Part shown: in pieces, positions 24,745 through 34,130 of the stretch | Position numbering within the stretch: the first letter of the stretch is position 1 | Layout of the letters: every line of letters begins with the position of its first letter | Assembly: GCA_002786225.1 (NCBI GenBank) | Contig: PEQN01000020.1 | Coordinates: 1 to 53,562 of the forward strand | Length of the DNA: 53,562 bases | Source of the DNA: Leptospira sp. | GTDB taxonomy: Bacteria; Spirochaetota; Leptospiria; Leptospirales; Leptospiraceae | Reading direction: 5' to 3' | The notes under the pieces: model-generated | Databases searched by the model: none | What the model was told of the DNA's origin: nothing | What the model saw: only the letters and a program-made list of their open reading frames with translations | Program-made: the position numbers and the translations under genes

Positions 24745-25326
24745 TTCTTCCCGAATTTCATCTATTCCTTTATTAGTTAGAGAAGAAGCATAGATGGTTT
24801 TTTGAGGTAGTTGGCTTGAATCTTTCTTGGATTCTGCTCTTTCCTTTTGGTTTAATTTGTCCTCCTTGGTTCGAATCAAAATGCTTGTAATATTTTTATT
24901 TTGAGCAGTTTGCAATAGCAGAACTTCCTCATCAGAGATTTTACGTCTTGCATCTAATAAAACGAATAAACATTTTAGTTTTACTGTTTCGTTCAAATAC
25001 TTCTCAAGTAAGACCATCATAGACTTATGCTCGGCATGGGATGCTTTTGAATAACCAAATCCAGGTAAGTCGACCAAACTAAATCGATTGGGAACAACGA
25101 ATACATTGATTAGTTTTGTTTTACCTGGGGTTCGGGAAGTTTTCGCAAGACTCTTCCGATTTAAGATAGCATTGATTAAAGAAGATTTTCCTGCATTGGA
25201 TCTTCCTATGAATGCAATTTCTGGAAATCTGGACTCCTTGATAAACAATTTCGGATCTCCAAAGGATTTATAAAAAAATGCTTTTTGTAGTTCTGTAGAA
25301 AATTCTTCTGATTCTTTTGATTTCAT
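24724..25326 (-). CDS. engB: Ribosome-biogenesis GTPase YsxC/EngB
   Basis: The 200-residue protein is a TrmE-Era-EngA-EngB-type GTPase of normal length. G1 is GRSNAGKSSL (about 41-50), G3 is DLPGFGYSK (about 87-95), and G4 is seen as RTKEDKL (canonical TKxD). An Ala replaces the common Val in G1. EngB is needed for assembly of the large ribosomal subunit. tilS lies just upstream with one base between stop and start, so they form an operon with the phosphatase gene. It is convergent with the SprA-like gene. Confidence 0.9.
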   Translation of the reverse strand: MKSKESEEFSTELQKAFFYKSFGDPKLFIKESRFPEIAFIGRSNAGKSSLINAILNRKSLAKTSRTPGKTKLINVFVVPNRFSLVDLPGFGYSKASHAEHKSMMVLLEKYLNETVKLKCLFVLLDARRKISDEEVLLLQTAQNKNITSILIRTKEDKLNQKERAESKKDSSQLPQKTIYASSLTNKGIDEIREELRIHIQ

Positions 25327-25327
25327 T

Positions 25328-26605
25328 TTATTTCTTCCAATCCTTGGGGAAATTTTGTAGTTCAGGGTTCCATAGCGATAGTAAAATTAAAATAGCTTCA
25401 TTTTTCCTAAATACTATAGGGATGTATTTACGAATTGATTTTGGAATAGTATTTTCACGAAAAATTTCAGAGACTTCTTTCATTGATTTGTTATGTGCAA
25501 TACGAAGTCCATCTTGAATAAATCCAATATGATAGCCATCTTCCTGTGAAAGATTTTCTGACCAAACTTGTTGATTCCAACTAACTTGTAATTTTGATTC
25601 AGAAATATCAATCTGAGGTTCATCATAACAACTGCTATTGAATGGAATAATAAAGGCTGGTCCTAAGGTTTGTTTGCTAAGTAAAAATTCCTTAGTCCTG
25701 TATTCAAAACTTTTCTTTTCTTGTAAAAATTTAAAAGTCTCTCTTACAGTGGACCCTCTTGCTGGAGAAAGTGAAATTAACCTTAGATGTAGGTCTAATG
25801 TCTTCTTCCATAGGGAAGGTGAGTGAATGATGGAACAAGTCGAGTGAGCTATACTTATAAATGATGGTATATCCTCTTTCATTTGAGGACAGATTTCTTC
25901 AAAGTTTAAATGCTCTACATCATCATGTAGATTTTGGTAAACTCTGTCAAATTTGATTCCCTCCTTTTCCAAAAGAGGTACTATATTTTTTCGGATACGA
26001 TTGCGAAAGTAGAGATCACTTTGGTTTGTCTCATCCTCCCAAATTTGGACATTTGAAATGTATTTGTAGCAATCATTTAATTCTGCATCTGTCAAGAGAG
26101 TCAAGGGTCGAAATATATTTCCATCCCATGTTGGCATAGTTGTGAAATTAGTGCCACTATCACGAATCAAATTGATTAACACAGTCTCTATATAGTCCTT
26201 AGTATGATGACCAGTTACAAGGTAAGCGTTATGGCTTTTGGCTATCTTGTTCAGTTCATTTTTACGTACTATTCGTCCTGTTTCTTCTAATGATTTTTTA
26301 ATTCGTTTGGATAATTTAGGAATATTTTTGGATCTAAAATAATTTTTACCATCATTCAAGGATAAAAGTAGATTTTGAATTTCTAATTTCTCTTGGCTCG
26401 TCTCTCGAATATTGTGTGCTAGGTGAAACACTATAGGTTTCGGAATATTGTAATTCCTATGTAAATAATTATAAAACTCAAGAACTATTCTTGAGTCCTT
26501 TCCTCCAGAAAAACTGAGGATGGCTTGAAAATTTTTGATAAAACTATATGGAGAAATAATTCTATTCCAGAGATTGGTGAAGATTCGATCTAAAGGATTA
26601 TCCAT
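25328..26605 (-). CDS. tilS: tRNA(Ile)-lysidine synthase
   Basis: TilS converts C34 of the tRNA(Ile) CAU anticodon to lysidine, changing decoding from Met to Ile. From the ATG at 26605 the protein has 425 residues. The PP-loop motif LSFSGGKDSR is at about 27-36, and AYLVTGHHTKDYIETVLINL (about 126-145) and the RNRIRKNIVPLLE segment (about 200-212) are family hallmarks. The C-terminal domain is less conserved. The ATG overlaps the phosphatase stop by 8 bp (ATGGATAA). A TTG at 26620 would add five residues. Confidence 0.9.
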   Translation of the reverse strand: MDNPLDRIFTNLWNRIISPYSFIKNFQAILSFSGGKDSRIVLEFYNYLHRNYNIPKPIVFHLAHNIRETSQEKLEIQNLLLSLNDGKNYFRSKNIPKLSKRIKKSLEETGRIVRKNELNKIAKSHNAYLVTGHHTKDYIETVLINLIRDSGTNFTTMPTWDGNIFRPLTLLTDAELNDCYKYISNVQIWEDETNQSDLYFRNRIRKNIVPLLEKEGIKFDRVYQNLHDDVEHLNFEEICPQMKEDIPSFISIAHSTCSIIHSPSLWKKTLDLHLRLISLSPARGSTVRETFKFLQEKKSFEYRTKEFLLSKQTLGPAFIIPFNSSCYDEPQIDISESKLQVSWNQQVWSENLSQEDGYHIGFIQDGLRIAHNKSMKEVSEIFRENTIPKSIRKYIPIVFRKNEAILILLSLWNPELQNFPKDWKK

Positions 26606-28484
26606 TGCTAGCAAGGGCAATCATAGTAATATCATCATGTTGTTCTCTACCACCTACAAAGGCTTCTAAGTCTTTATAAATTTCATTTAATAACTGATTA
26701 GAATCAAGTGCCCTTGCTGCATGTTTGACAAATGATTCGAATAGTCTAGGATCATCAAAACTTACTCCATTTTCATTCATTGCCTCTGTAACACCATCCG
26801 TATACAGAAGCATGACATCACCCTTATCTAGGGTAAAAGATCCTGAGTTACTCCAACGATTGATATTAGATTCTATTCCTAGTACTATACCCTTAGTTTC
26901 GATTAATTCTAAAGAGTTGCTTGCTTTTCGATAGATAGCGATATTACCATGACCAGCACCAGCAAATAAGAATTCGTTAGTCTTAGGCTCCCAGCTAATC
27001 AAAGTCATGGTCATGAACCTAGGTGAGGCAGCCTCTGAATAATTGTAATAGATATAAGTATTGATATCTGAAAGAATTTCATTGATTGTTGGTTTTCTGC
27101 GCACTAGAGAATGCAAGATAGTTCGAACTGTAGCCATCACGATTCCAGCGGAGACACCTTTTCCACTCACATCGCCTATACAAATAATCACTTCACTTTG
27201 ATTCGGTGACACTATGAAATCATAATAATCTCCTCCGACACCCTTGGCTGATTTCATAAAACCAGAGAACTTAAAGCCATTGATTTCAGGAGTTTGTCTA
27301 GGTAGCAAATTCAGTTGGATATCACGAGCAATTTCAATTTCGCGCTCTATCATTTTCTGATCACCCATTCTTTTGTACATACGAGTATTATCAATAGTGA
27401 TCTTTGTCAGAGCTGTGTATGCATTGAGAACTTCAAAATCGTCTCTTGAGAATGTTGAACTTTCTTTGGCCAAGTGAAAGCAATACGAGGTTCCATCCTC
27501 AGCAGAAAAGGGAATGATCAATAGATTTTTTTCTTGTTTGGGTTCCTTGAGATTGAATATTTCTTCTGTTTCTTTTTCACTGAGTCTTCCCGAATAAGAG
27601 TGCATGCCCGTATCATCTCGATTTAATTCATAGAATTTGCTCCATGCCTCTGATTTGTTCTTTTCGAAGAGTTTATTCTTGGAACTATTTGCGAAACTTG
27701 ATGCAGATAATAAAATCATTCTCATCATCTCATCTTGGTTATCTAAATACAATTTACTCAGAGTTAAGGCAGATAAGTGTAGGTTTTGAAAATTCACACT
27801 TTGGTTCTTGGAACGCTCATATAGACTTGCATTCCGTAAAGCTACTGCAAATTGCCCAGTCAACAATTCCATCATTTCTCTTTCTTCTGAGATATGAATT
27901 GTGTCAGGTGATTGGGCATAGTCCATAGTAATTAATCCAAGTGCATTGACACCATATAGAATTGGTATGAGCAATTGTGAATGTGTTTTGGTTAGATCTG
28001 CATATAATTTATAGAATGGATGCTTTTCATTTTCAAGCTTGTAATGAATGGATCTAGCCTCTGTCATGCTCTTTACTAGAACTCCATAGCTTAAATCATA
28101 ATCGAGTTTGATGCTTTTTATCTTTCGTTCCAACTTTGGATTGCTAGATTTATATCCTGCTAGGTGGATTTGAGATTTATCGACATCGATGATGAGAATT
28201 CCAACATTTCTTCCGCCCAGTCTTTGGTGGATGAAATTTGCAAATCCATAGGTAAGTTCTTCGATTTTGACAGTTGAATTGAAAAGAGCAAGTGAATCTA
28301 AGAGCAAAGAGACTCTATTTTCTTGTTTTTCTATTTGCAATAGACCAGAAAATCGAGCGGATCTTCTTTTTTCTAGAATCCATTCTTTCCCACAGCTATT
28401 GCAGTAGAATCTGGCTTTTCGAGTTTCGCCCTCAGGTGTTTTTGTATCACCACAAAGGACGCAGACATTAGATTCAGAAGACAT
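26598..28484 (-). CDS. GAF-domain SpoIIE-type phosphatase with N-terminal zinc ribbon
   Basis: The 628-residue protein begins with a zinc ribbon (CVLCG at about 8-12, CNSCG at about 28-32). A GAF domain (about 60-220) and a second GAF-like region (about 235-375) follow, then a linker helix and a PP2C_SIG/SpoIIE domain (about 400-625) with GVGGDYYDFI, CIGDVSGKGVSAGIV, LLYTDGVTEAMNENG and QHDDITMIAL. No transmembrane segment is visible, so it is a cytosolic sensor-phosphatase probably acting on a STAS-type anti-anti-sigma factor. It is divergent from the sigma-54 activator and is first in a run with tilS and engB. Confidence 0.88.
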   Translation of the reverse strand: MSSESNVCVLCGDTKTPEGETRKARFYCNSCGKEWILEKRRSARFSGLLQIEKQENRVSLLLDSLALFNSTVKIEELTYGFANFIHQRLGGRNVGILIIDVDKSQIHLAGYKSSNPKLERKIKSIKLDYDLSYGVLVKSMTEARSIHYKLENEKHPFYKLYADLTKTHSQLLIPILYGVNALGLITMDYAQSPDTIHISEEREMMELLTGQFAVALRNASLYERSKNQSVNFQNLHLSALTLSKLYLDNQDEMMRMILLSASSFANSSKNKLFEKNKSEAWSKFYELNRDDTGMHSYSGRLSEKETEEIFNLKEPKQEKNLLIIPFSAEDGTSYCFHLAKESSTFSRDDFEVLNAYTALTKITIDNTRMYKRMGDQKMIEREIEIARDIQLNLLPRQTPEINGFKFSGFMKSAKGVGGDYYDFIVSPNQSEVIICIGDVSGKGVSAGIVMATVRTILHSLVRRKPTINEILSDINTYIYYNYSEAASPRFMTMTLISWEPKTNEFLFAGAGHGNIAIYRKASNSLELIETKGIVLGIESNINRWSNSGSFTLDKGDVMLLYTDGVTEAMNENGVSFDDPRLFESFVKHAARALDSNQLLNEIYKDLEAFVGGREQHDDITMIALASNG

Positions 28485-28531
28485 ACAGTCAATTTTATCA
28501 ATCCGAAAGGAAGTTCAATTCTATTCTCCTT

Positions 28532-28650
28532 TTGCTTAAAGACTAAGCATCTTTCTTGAAAAACTGGTAATTTGGAATGGATTTTGCATAAAACTTAATC
28601 ATTAGCTAAATTGCTAACAAATTAAGCAAGTATCTGTCAATTGCTTAATT
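28532..28650. promoter_or_regulatory. Control region with repeated TGCTTA/TAAGCA sites
   Basis: This 190-bp intergenic region separates the divergent phosphatase and sigma-54 activator. TGCTTA-AAGAC-TAAGCA (about 28533-28549) and AATTAAGCAA-N11-TTGCTTAATT (28620-28629 and 28641-28650, perfect arms) bracket the putative sigma-54 promoter at 28572-28590. Four copies of the same hexamer in inverted pairs suggest a dimeric regulator, possibly the activator itself. Confidence 0.5.
28572..28590 (+). promoter_or_regulatory. Putative sigma-54 (-24/-12) promoter
   Basis: TTGGAATGGATTTTGCATA has GG and GC separated by exactly 10 bases, the spacing of -24/-12 promoters, with TTGCA at the -12 side. The CAC after GG is missing (AAT here), so the match is partial. 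It lies about 105 bp before the ATG of the sigma-54-dependent activator and points to autoregulation. Confidence 0.4.
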
Positions 28651-28695
28651 CAATATGTCTAAAAAGTAGACAAATTGATTAAATATGGAGTAATT

Positions 28696-30792
28696 ATGTC
28701 CGAACGAAAGATCAATCCTATTTTATCGATCCACGAAGTTGCTACAGCCATGAATTCCACCCATGATCCTGATGGATTGTTGGAGTTGATTTTGGACCGC
28801 TGCATTCAAATCTCAGGGGCTGAATCTGGTTCTTTAATGCTAATCAATGATAAAGAAAGCCTTTTGGATGTTATAACAACACGAGGGATGAATTTAAAAT
28901 TGATGAGCGAAGTCAGGCTCAAAATAGGTCAGGGTATCACAGGAATGGCAGCTTCTACAGGTAAAGGAAAAGTTGTTAATGATATTCGTACAGATCCTGA
29001 TTATATCAAAGTAAAAGAAGACATATTATCCGAATTAGTTGCTCCTATGATAGTGGAGGGATCTGTAATCGGTGTTATATCTTTAGATTCAAATAGACTC
29101 AATGCATTTACAAAAGATATGTTTGATATTGTGACTGTTCTTGCGAACCAAGCAGCGCAAATATTCAAAAATCTCCAAACCTTTAGGAATTTAGAACAAA
29201 AGACTAAAATCCAAGCTACTTTGATAGAAATTTCAAAAGTTGTAACTTCCTCCTTGGATATAAATGAGGTCTTCTCATCAATAATGAATCTATTGGATAA
29301 GTCACTGAAATTAGAAAAGGGGACTATTGTTTTGTTCAATAAAGAACAAGATATACTTAAAATAGTTGCCGCCTCGGGGCTTACAAGTGATGAGATGGAA
29401 AGAGGAACTTACCAAATCGGGGAAGGTATTACTGGCAAAGTTTTTGAAACAAGTGAACCAGTAATTATAGAATCTGTAGGAAATGATCCAAACTTTTTAA
29501 ACAGAGTAGGTTATCTTTCCCACTTTAATATTGAAAATTCTGATTTAGCTTTGATAGCTGTTCCTATTATTTCCGACCAAGGTAAGTTAGGTGTAGTTTC
29601 TGTATTTTTAGACAATCATAAACATATGGATTTAAAGTCTTATCTGGACTTTCTTTTAGTAGTTGCTTCGATTATTTCTCAAACAATCAAAATCAATAAG
29701 CTTGTTGATGAGGCCAAGAAAGAAATCTCCAGAGAAAATATACAACTGAAAAGAGAATTAAAGAATAAATATAGATTTGGTTCCTTGATTGGAAAGGCAT
29801 CTAACATGGAAAAACTTTTTGAGAAGATACAAATTGTAGCTGATTCAAGGGCTTCCATTCTAATAACAGGAGAATCTGGAACTGGAAAGGAAATGATTGC
29901 AAGTTCTATTCATTACAATAGCAGTCGTTCTGAAAATCCATTTGTGAAAATTAATTGTGCGGCTATTCCAGAAAATTTATTAGAATCCGAATTATTCGGT
30001 CATAAGAAAGGTTCATTTACAGGTGCTGTAGCTGATAAAAAAGGAAAATTTGAATTAGCTGATACAGGAACAATCTTTCTGGATGAAATCGGTGAAATGG
30101 ATTTAAATCTTCAATCTAAACTTCTTCGAGTGTTACAAGAAAGAGAGATAGAAGCTGTTGGCTCTGTCAAAACCAAGAAAATAGATGTAAGAATTATAGC
30201 CGCTACAAATGCAAACTTGGAAGATTTAATTGCACAAAAGAAATTCCGCCCTGATTTATACTATCGTTTAAATGTAGTTAACTTGCATACTCCCGCTTTA
30301 CGTGATAGGACAGAAGATATTCCTTTGCTCATCAACCATTTTATTGAAAAGTATACTAAAGATAATTCTAAAGAAATCCGTGGTCTCACTCGAGATGCTA
30401 TAAAAATTTTGCTAAAATACAATTGGCCTGGGAATGTCAGAGAGTTGGAGAATGTTATTGAACGCGCTGTTGTTCTCTCTCAAGGAGATACCTTGGATGT
30501 GGAAGATTTTTCAGAAATTTCCGAGAAAATGGTAACACCAGAAATACGACAAGAGCCAATTAGTTCGGATTCAAGCGAACTAGTTGATGTTAGTTCTGGA
30601 ACTTTTTCATCAAGCCATCTTGATACCTTGGACGGAAGAGCTATGGAAGCTATCGTAAATGAAGTGGAAGCTCGAATGATTCAGTATGCAATGAAAAAGT
30701 TTCGCTACACCAAAACTAGGGTAGCAAAATTTCTTGGGATCAATCGCAATACCCTAGATAAAAAAATCAAAGAGTTAAATATTGAATATTGA
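28696..30792 (+). CDS. Sigma-54-dependent activator with two GAF domains
   Basis: The protein has 698 residues from the ATG at 28696, which has GGAG about 5 nt upstream; a TTG at 28675 is rejected. Two GAF domains (about 20-165 and 185-335) and a linker helix precede the AAA+ domain (about 360-590). Walker A is GESGTGKE, Walker B is [11 protein letters not shown], and the sigma-54 loop reads GSFTGA in place of GAFTGA. A C-terminal Fis helix-turn-helix (about 660-690, [17 protein letters not shown]) binds DNA. It resembles NifA/FhlA-type activators without a receiver domain, so a small molecule or redox signal is expected. No sigma-54 gene is in the window. Confidence 0.9.
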   Translation: MSERKINPILSIHEVATAMNSTHDPDGLLELILDRCIQISGAESGSLMLINDKESLLDVITTRGMNLKLMSEVRLKIGQGITGMAASTGKGKVVNDIRTDPDYIKVKEDILSELVAPMIVEGSVIGVISLDSNRLNAFTKDMFDIVTVLANQAAQIFKNLQTFRNLEQKTKIQATLIEISKVVTSSLDINEVFSSIMNLLDKSLKLEKGTIVLFNKEQDILKIVAASGLTSDEMERGTYQIGEGITGKVFETSEPVIIESVGNDPNFLNRVGYLSHFNIENSDLALIAVPIISDQGKLGVVSVFLDNHKHMDLKSYLDFLLVVASIISQTIKINKLVDEAKKEISRENIQLKRELKNKYRFGSLIGKASNMEKLFEKIQIVADSRASILITGESGTGKEMIASSIHYNSSRSENPFVKINCAAIPENLLESELFGHKKGSFTGAVADKKGKFELADTGTIFLDEIGEMDLNLQSKLLRVLQEREIEAVGSVKTKKIDVRIIAATNANLEDLIAQKKFRPDLYYRLNVVNLHTPALRDRTEDIPLLINHFIEKYTKDNSKEIRGLTRDAIKILLKYNWPGNVRELENVIERAVVLSQGDTLDVEDFSEISEKMVTPEIRQEPISSDSSELVDVSSGTFSSSHLDTLDGRAMEAIVNEVEARMIQYAMKKFRYTKTRVAKFLGINRNTLDKKIKELNIEY

Positions 30793-30808
30793 ATATTGAA
30801 TATTGAAT
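30781..30808. repeat. Tandem 7-bp repeat at the activator stop codon
   Basis: ATTGAAT occurs four times in a row. The first copy encodes Ile-Glu-Tyr and the TGA stop falls in the second copy. Copy-number changes downstream of the stop would not alter the protein. It is a short tandem repeat that could vary between strains. Confidence 0.75.
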
Positions 30809-30844
30809 ATAACCAATAACTTTGCTTATTCAAATTATCATGTT

Positions 30845-32137
30845 TTATTCTAATACCAGTTTAAAACAATTGATGCTATCTTTTTTGCCTTTGATTTGCA
30901 CATCCTTCACCAAAGAAAGCTTGCTTTGGTTAGCTGGAGATAGTTTCTCAAATACAGTGCTACTTAAAATTAAATCAGAATGGTTGGATTTCGTTAAACT
31001 TTCTAATCTTGAAGCTAAGTTCACAGTGTCCCCAATGATAGTATAATTTTTCCTTTTCTTACTGCCAATATTGCCTATCACAACTTCACCATGATGAAGA
31101 CCAATGCCATGTTTTATTGTAGGATACTTATTCTGAGTAAATATTTTATTAATCTTTTGCAACTCAAATGACATTTCTATAGCAGCTTGGAATGCTTTTT
31201 CTTGTGGGTTGTTTATGGGAATTGGTGCGCCAAAGTATGCCATAACAGAATCTCCAATAAATTTATCAACGACTCCTCCATTTCTTTGGATGATATCTAC
31301 CATTGAATCAAAGTATTGATTGAGAAAAGAAACTATATCCTTAGGATTTCTTTCTTCCGATATGGAAGTAAAATTTCTTAAGTCAGCAAATAATACTGTA
31401 ACTTCCCTTTCTTCTCCTTCTTCAGCTAATCCTCCATTTTGAAGAATTTTATCTCGAACTTCATCAGAAACATATTCACCTAATAATGATGATACGAATT
31501 CTCTTTCTTGGACTGTGTCTGAAATTTTGATCAACATCCTACGTGCTTGGTTAGCGAGCAGACCACCAAATAAGCCAGTTACTAAAATATACAAAATTAT
31601 TTCTATAAAATATGTAATTCCAAGAACCTGCTCCCTGGGTTCTAATCCATTAGGATATTCGATCTGCAACCAGAAAAAACAAATACTAAACAATAAAGAT
31701 GAAAATACTCCTCCTACAATTGCTACTCGAAACGAAAAAGAAAATGCAGTAGCCATGGTCATAATCAGAAATAAGGAAGGTATGGTATGATTCATGATAG
31801 GAATTGTAAAATCGGGAGCAAAAAAATCTGTAATCAGGAATACAACTAGTGGTGAGAGTAGAGGATAACTTATTCCAAAAAAATAAAAGGATAACATTGC
31901 TTTGCTGGAAATATCTGTTCTTTTTAGAAAAGATTTTACCCCCAAAACAATAAGAAAACTCGCAATGATAAAGATAGACAAAGAAATCGTATGCATACTT
32001 CGCATATCTGCTGTAAAATGTAAAAGCATCAAAACGACAAAAAATAATGGCAAGGAATAAATCCAAAATTTTAAAAGAGTGGTATAGGCTTCTTTTGCTT
32101 CTGAGGTGATGAATTTGTCAATTACGCGGAGATTCAT
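30845..32137 (-). CDS. Membrane-bound class III adenylate/guanylate cyclase
   Basis: The 430-residue protein has six predicted transmembrane helices in the first about 200 residues. A short linker (about 205-245) leads to a class III nucleotide cyclase catalytic domain (about 250-425). Metal-binding segments are VTVLFADLRNFTSIS (about 247-261) and DKFIGDSVMAYFGAP (about 290-304), and GDTVNLASRLE carries the transition-state Asn and Arg. It would make cAMP (or cGMP) at the inner membrane in response to an unknown signal. It is convergent with the sigma-54 activator. A Crp-like regulator lies at 2423-2977. Confidence 0.9.
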   Translation of the reverse strand: MNLRVIDKFITSEAKEAYTTLLKFWIYSLPLFFVVLMLLHFTADMRSMHTISLSIFIIASFLIVLGVKSFLKRTDISSKAMLSFYFFGISYPLLSPLVVFLITDFFAPDFTIPIMNHTIPSLFLIMTMATAFSFSFRVAIVGGVFSSLLFSICFFWLQIEYPNGLEPREQVLGITYFIEIILYILVTGLFGGLLANQARRMLIKISDTVQEREFVSSLLGEYVSDEVRDKILQNGGLAEEGEEREVTVLFADLRNFTSISEERNPKDIVSFLNQYFDSMVDIIQRNGGVVDKFIGDSVMAYFGAPIPINNPQEKAFQAAIEMSFELQKINKIFTQNKYPTIKHGIGLHHGEVVIGNIGSKKRKNYTIIGDTVNLASRLESLTKSNHSDLILSSTVFEKLSPANQSKLSLVKDVQIKGKKDSINCFKLVLE

Positions 32138-32254
32138 AGAGTTGAGTCTCTAGGAATTTTCCTATTGTGCAAGAAATTGTTTTTTATTTTTGAAATATTT
32201 TGCAGAGTTTACTAGTTCTAATTTTTATGAAAGTATTCTATAAGTGAATATCAA

Positions 32255-32638
32255 TCATTCATCTTGCATTTTCTGGATGTATTTGGCAATGGATGTAACC
32301 TCATACAATGTTAGGTGTGTGTAAGCCTTCATTTCTGTTCCAGGGATTCCATTTTGGATAGATTTTACAATTCTTGGTAGAGAATAGCCATTCTTATAGC
32401 TAGACTTCACTCGGAAATCGGCAGGTTTCGTATTCATTTTTCTTTCGACTATACCAGAACCATTGCCAGCATGACAGGTCTCACAACCATTCTGTCGGTA
32501 GAGTGCTTCGTCGATGGGTACTGTCACTGGTATGGGAATTTCTTCTTGCTTAGGAACTTGGCTCTCATCGTCGGGTTGGTTGGCACAATTGCTAGCTAGA
32601 CAGAACAGGAAAAAGAATATTAAATTTTTGAATTTCAT
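32255..32638 (-). CDS. Monohaem c-type cytochrome lipoprotein
   Basis: From the ATG at 32638 the protein has 127 residues. The signal sequence KNLIFFFLFCLASNC contains a lipobox with Cys at about 17. A single haem-binding CETCH (about 56-60) and a C-terminal helix (about 110-125, LTLYEVTSIAKYIQKMQ) define a small class I cytochrome c domain. A longer reading frame reaching back to 32743 overlaps the upstream gene and puts 35 unlikely residues before the signal. It probably transfers electrons in the periplasm, tethered to a membrane. It lies 46 bp downstream of the NHL lipoprotein gene on the same strand. Confidence 0.8.
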   Translation of the reverse strand: MKFKNLIFFFLFCLASNCANQPDDESQVPKQEEIPIPVTVPIDEALYRQNGCETCHAGNGSGIVERKMNTKPADFRVKSSYKNGYSLPRIVKSIQNGIPGTEMKAYTHLTLYEVTSIAKYIQKMQDE

Positions 32639-32684
32639 AGATTTAGTTTGAAATAAATTTAGAGAAAGGTTAATCAATTTTAGA

Positions 32685-34118
32685 TCAGTCCACCTTACGA
32701 ATGCAGTGATTTCCTCGATCCGCAACGTATAAACTGTTCCCAAAAAAAGTTAAATTTAATGGACTGTTAAACTGTGCTGCGACTCCTGTTCCATTGGCAT
32801 TTCCCATTACACCTACTGATCCTGCCAAAAGAGTCTTATTAAAATTTGTTAAATCAATTTTATAAATTGCATGATCTGATTCTTCCGCTAAATATAGAAA
32901 TTTTCCCATGACAGCCATTCCCTTACGTGAGTTTGCTGTGACATTAGTAGAAACAGAGCTAAGCATGCCTGAGATCAAATCTAATCTTCGGATATTGCTT
33001 CCTGTAAAAGTACCGATGTATAAAATACTTCCATAAGGGAGAATGTGATTGGGATCCCCAATAGAATTTGTTAATGCTGCTCCATTTGTTTGTGTATTGA
33101 GTCCATTCCCAGCCACGGTTGTAACAATAGCCGAAGGGATAGTAACTTTACGAATTCTACTATTACTGTCCGCAATGTAAAGTGCTCCATCCCAAAAATT
33201 ATAAACACCATGTGGCAGTTCATTAAATCGAGCCATTCCTCCCGTAGCATCTAGATAATCAGCAGGCGGATTTTGAATAGGATTACCCACAAAGCTGGTT
33301 ACAGACTGAGTTGTAGGTTCAATTTGCCTGACTCCTTTATTGGTAATTTCTACGTAATAAAGGGAAGATCCATTCGTTGTTACACCACGGCTACTACTCA
33401 ATCTTGCTGTTGTTCCTGTTCCGTTCAAATAACCATCAACAGATCCTGCTAAAACGCTATCGTTCGAAGTAGCAAGATCAATTTGACGAACACGAAAATT
33501 TCCACTATCTGCTATATATAATTTATTATTTAAAAAAACCATACCAGCGTTATTACTGTAAAGCGCTGTTGAGATCGGTCCAGTTGTAGCTCCCGCTGTA
33601 CCACATGTTCCTGCAAAAGTCGTTACTTGCCCTCCAAGTTCCATTTTGCAAGGTATTGTGGTGGGTGTGTTTGGATCCATCTGAAAGCAGACACCAGGGA
33701 GAAGAATTTTATTTCCTGAAGAATCTCTTCCAATCACATCGACTCTATAAAATTGGTAGGCAATTAGGTTAGAAAGAGAAAAGGATAATAAATTATCTGT
33801 ATAATCTTGCAATAAAGTAGCATTTGATTCTACTTCATGTATTGTTGTCCATGTATTCACTAAAGATGCATATATTTTATAGGAAGCAGATACTTTTGAT
33901 TGAAAAGCAGGTTCCCAATTGACTTTTACTCCAGTATATGTTTTGGAACTGAGCTCGATGGCAGATGAAATGGATTGGTTAGTTGAATTTAATCCTATTA
34001 GTTGAAGAAGTGTGGCAGTATTTTGTATGCTTCTATCTAGCTCTGGCAGGAAGCAGTTGTTGCTTGCCGTAGATATAAAAAAGGCAAAGATACAGTATCT
34101 TATGAGAACTTTCAACAT
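32685..34118 (-). CDS. NHL-repeat beta-propeller lipoprotein
   Basis: The 477-residue protein starts with a signal sequence and a Cys in TASNNCFLPEL (about 22), likely lipidated. A fibronectin-III-like region (about 60-150) precedes an NHL beta-propeller (about 165-475). Repeats are recognisable as YIADSGNFRVRQIDLAT, YIADSNSRIRKVTIP and LYVADRGNHCIRKVD. Such propellers bind proteins or ligands; no catalytic residues are evident. The gene is 12 bp from the next lipoprotein gene and 46 bp from the cytochrome, making a probable three-gene surface operon. Confidence 0.82.
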   Translation of the reverse strand: MLKVLIRYCIFAFFISTASNNCFLPELDRSIQNTATLLQLIGLNSTNQSISSAIELSSKTYTGVKVNWEPAFQSKVSASYKIYASLVNTWTTIHEVESNATLLQDYTDNLLSFSLSNLIAYQFYRVDVIGRDSSGNKILLPGVCFQMDPNTPTTIPCKMELGGQVTTFAGTCGTAGATTGPISTALYSNNAGMVFLNNKLYIADSGNFRVRQIDLATSNDSVLAGSVDGYLNGTGTTARLSSSRGVTTNGSSLYYVEITNKGVRQIEPTTQSVTSFVGNPIQNPPADYLDATGGMARFNELPHGVYNFWDGALYIADSNSRIRKVTIPSAIVTTVAGNGLNTQTNGAALTNSIGDPNHILPYGSILYIGTFTGSNIRRLDLISGMLSSVSTNVTANSRKGMAVMGKFLYLAEESDHAIYKIDLTNFNKTLLAGSVGVMGNANGTGVAAQFNSPLNLTFFGNSLYVADRGNHCIRKVD

Positions 34119-34130
34119 AGCGATTATTTA

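Noticed and set aside
32639..32743. N-terminal extension of the cytochrome lipoprotein up to 32743
   Set aside because: It would place 35 residues before a clear signal peptide and overlap the NHL gene; the ATG at 32638 is better.
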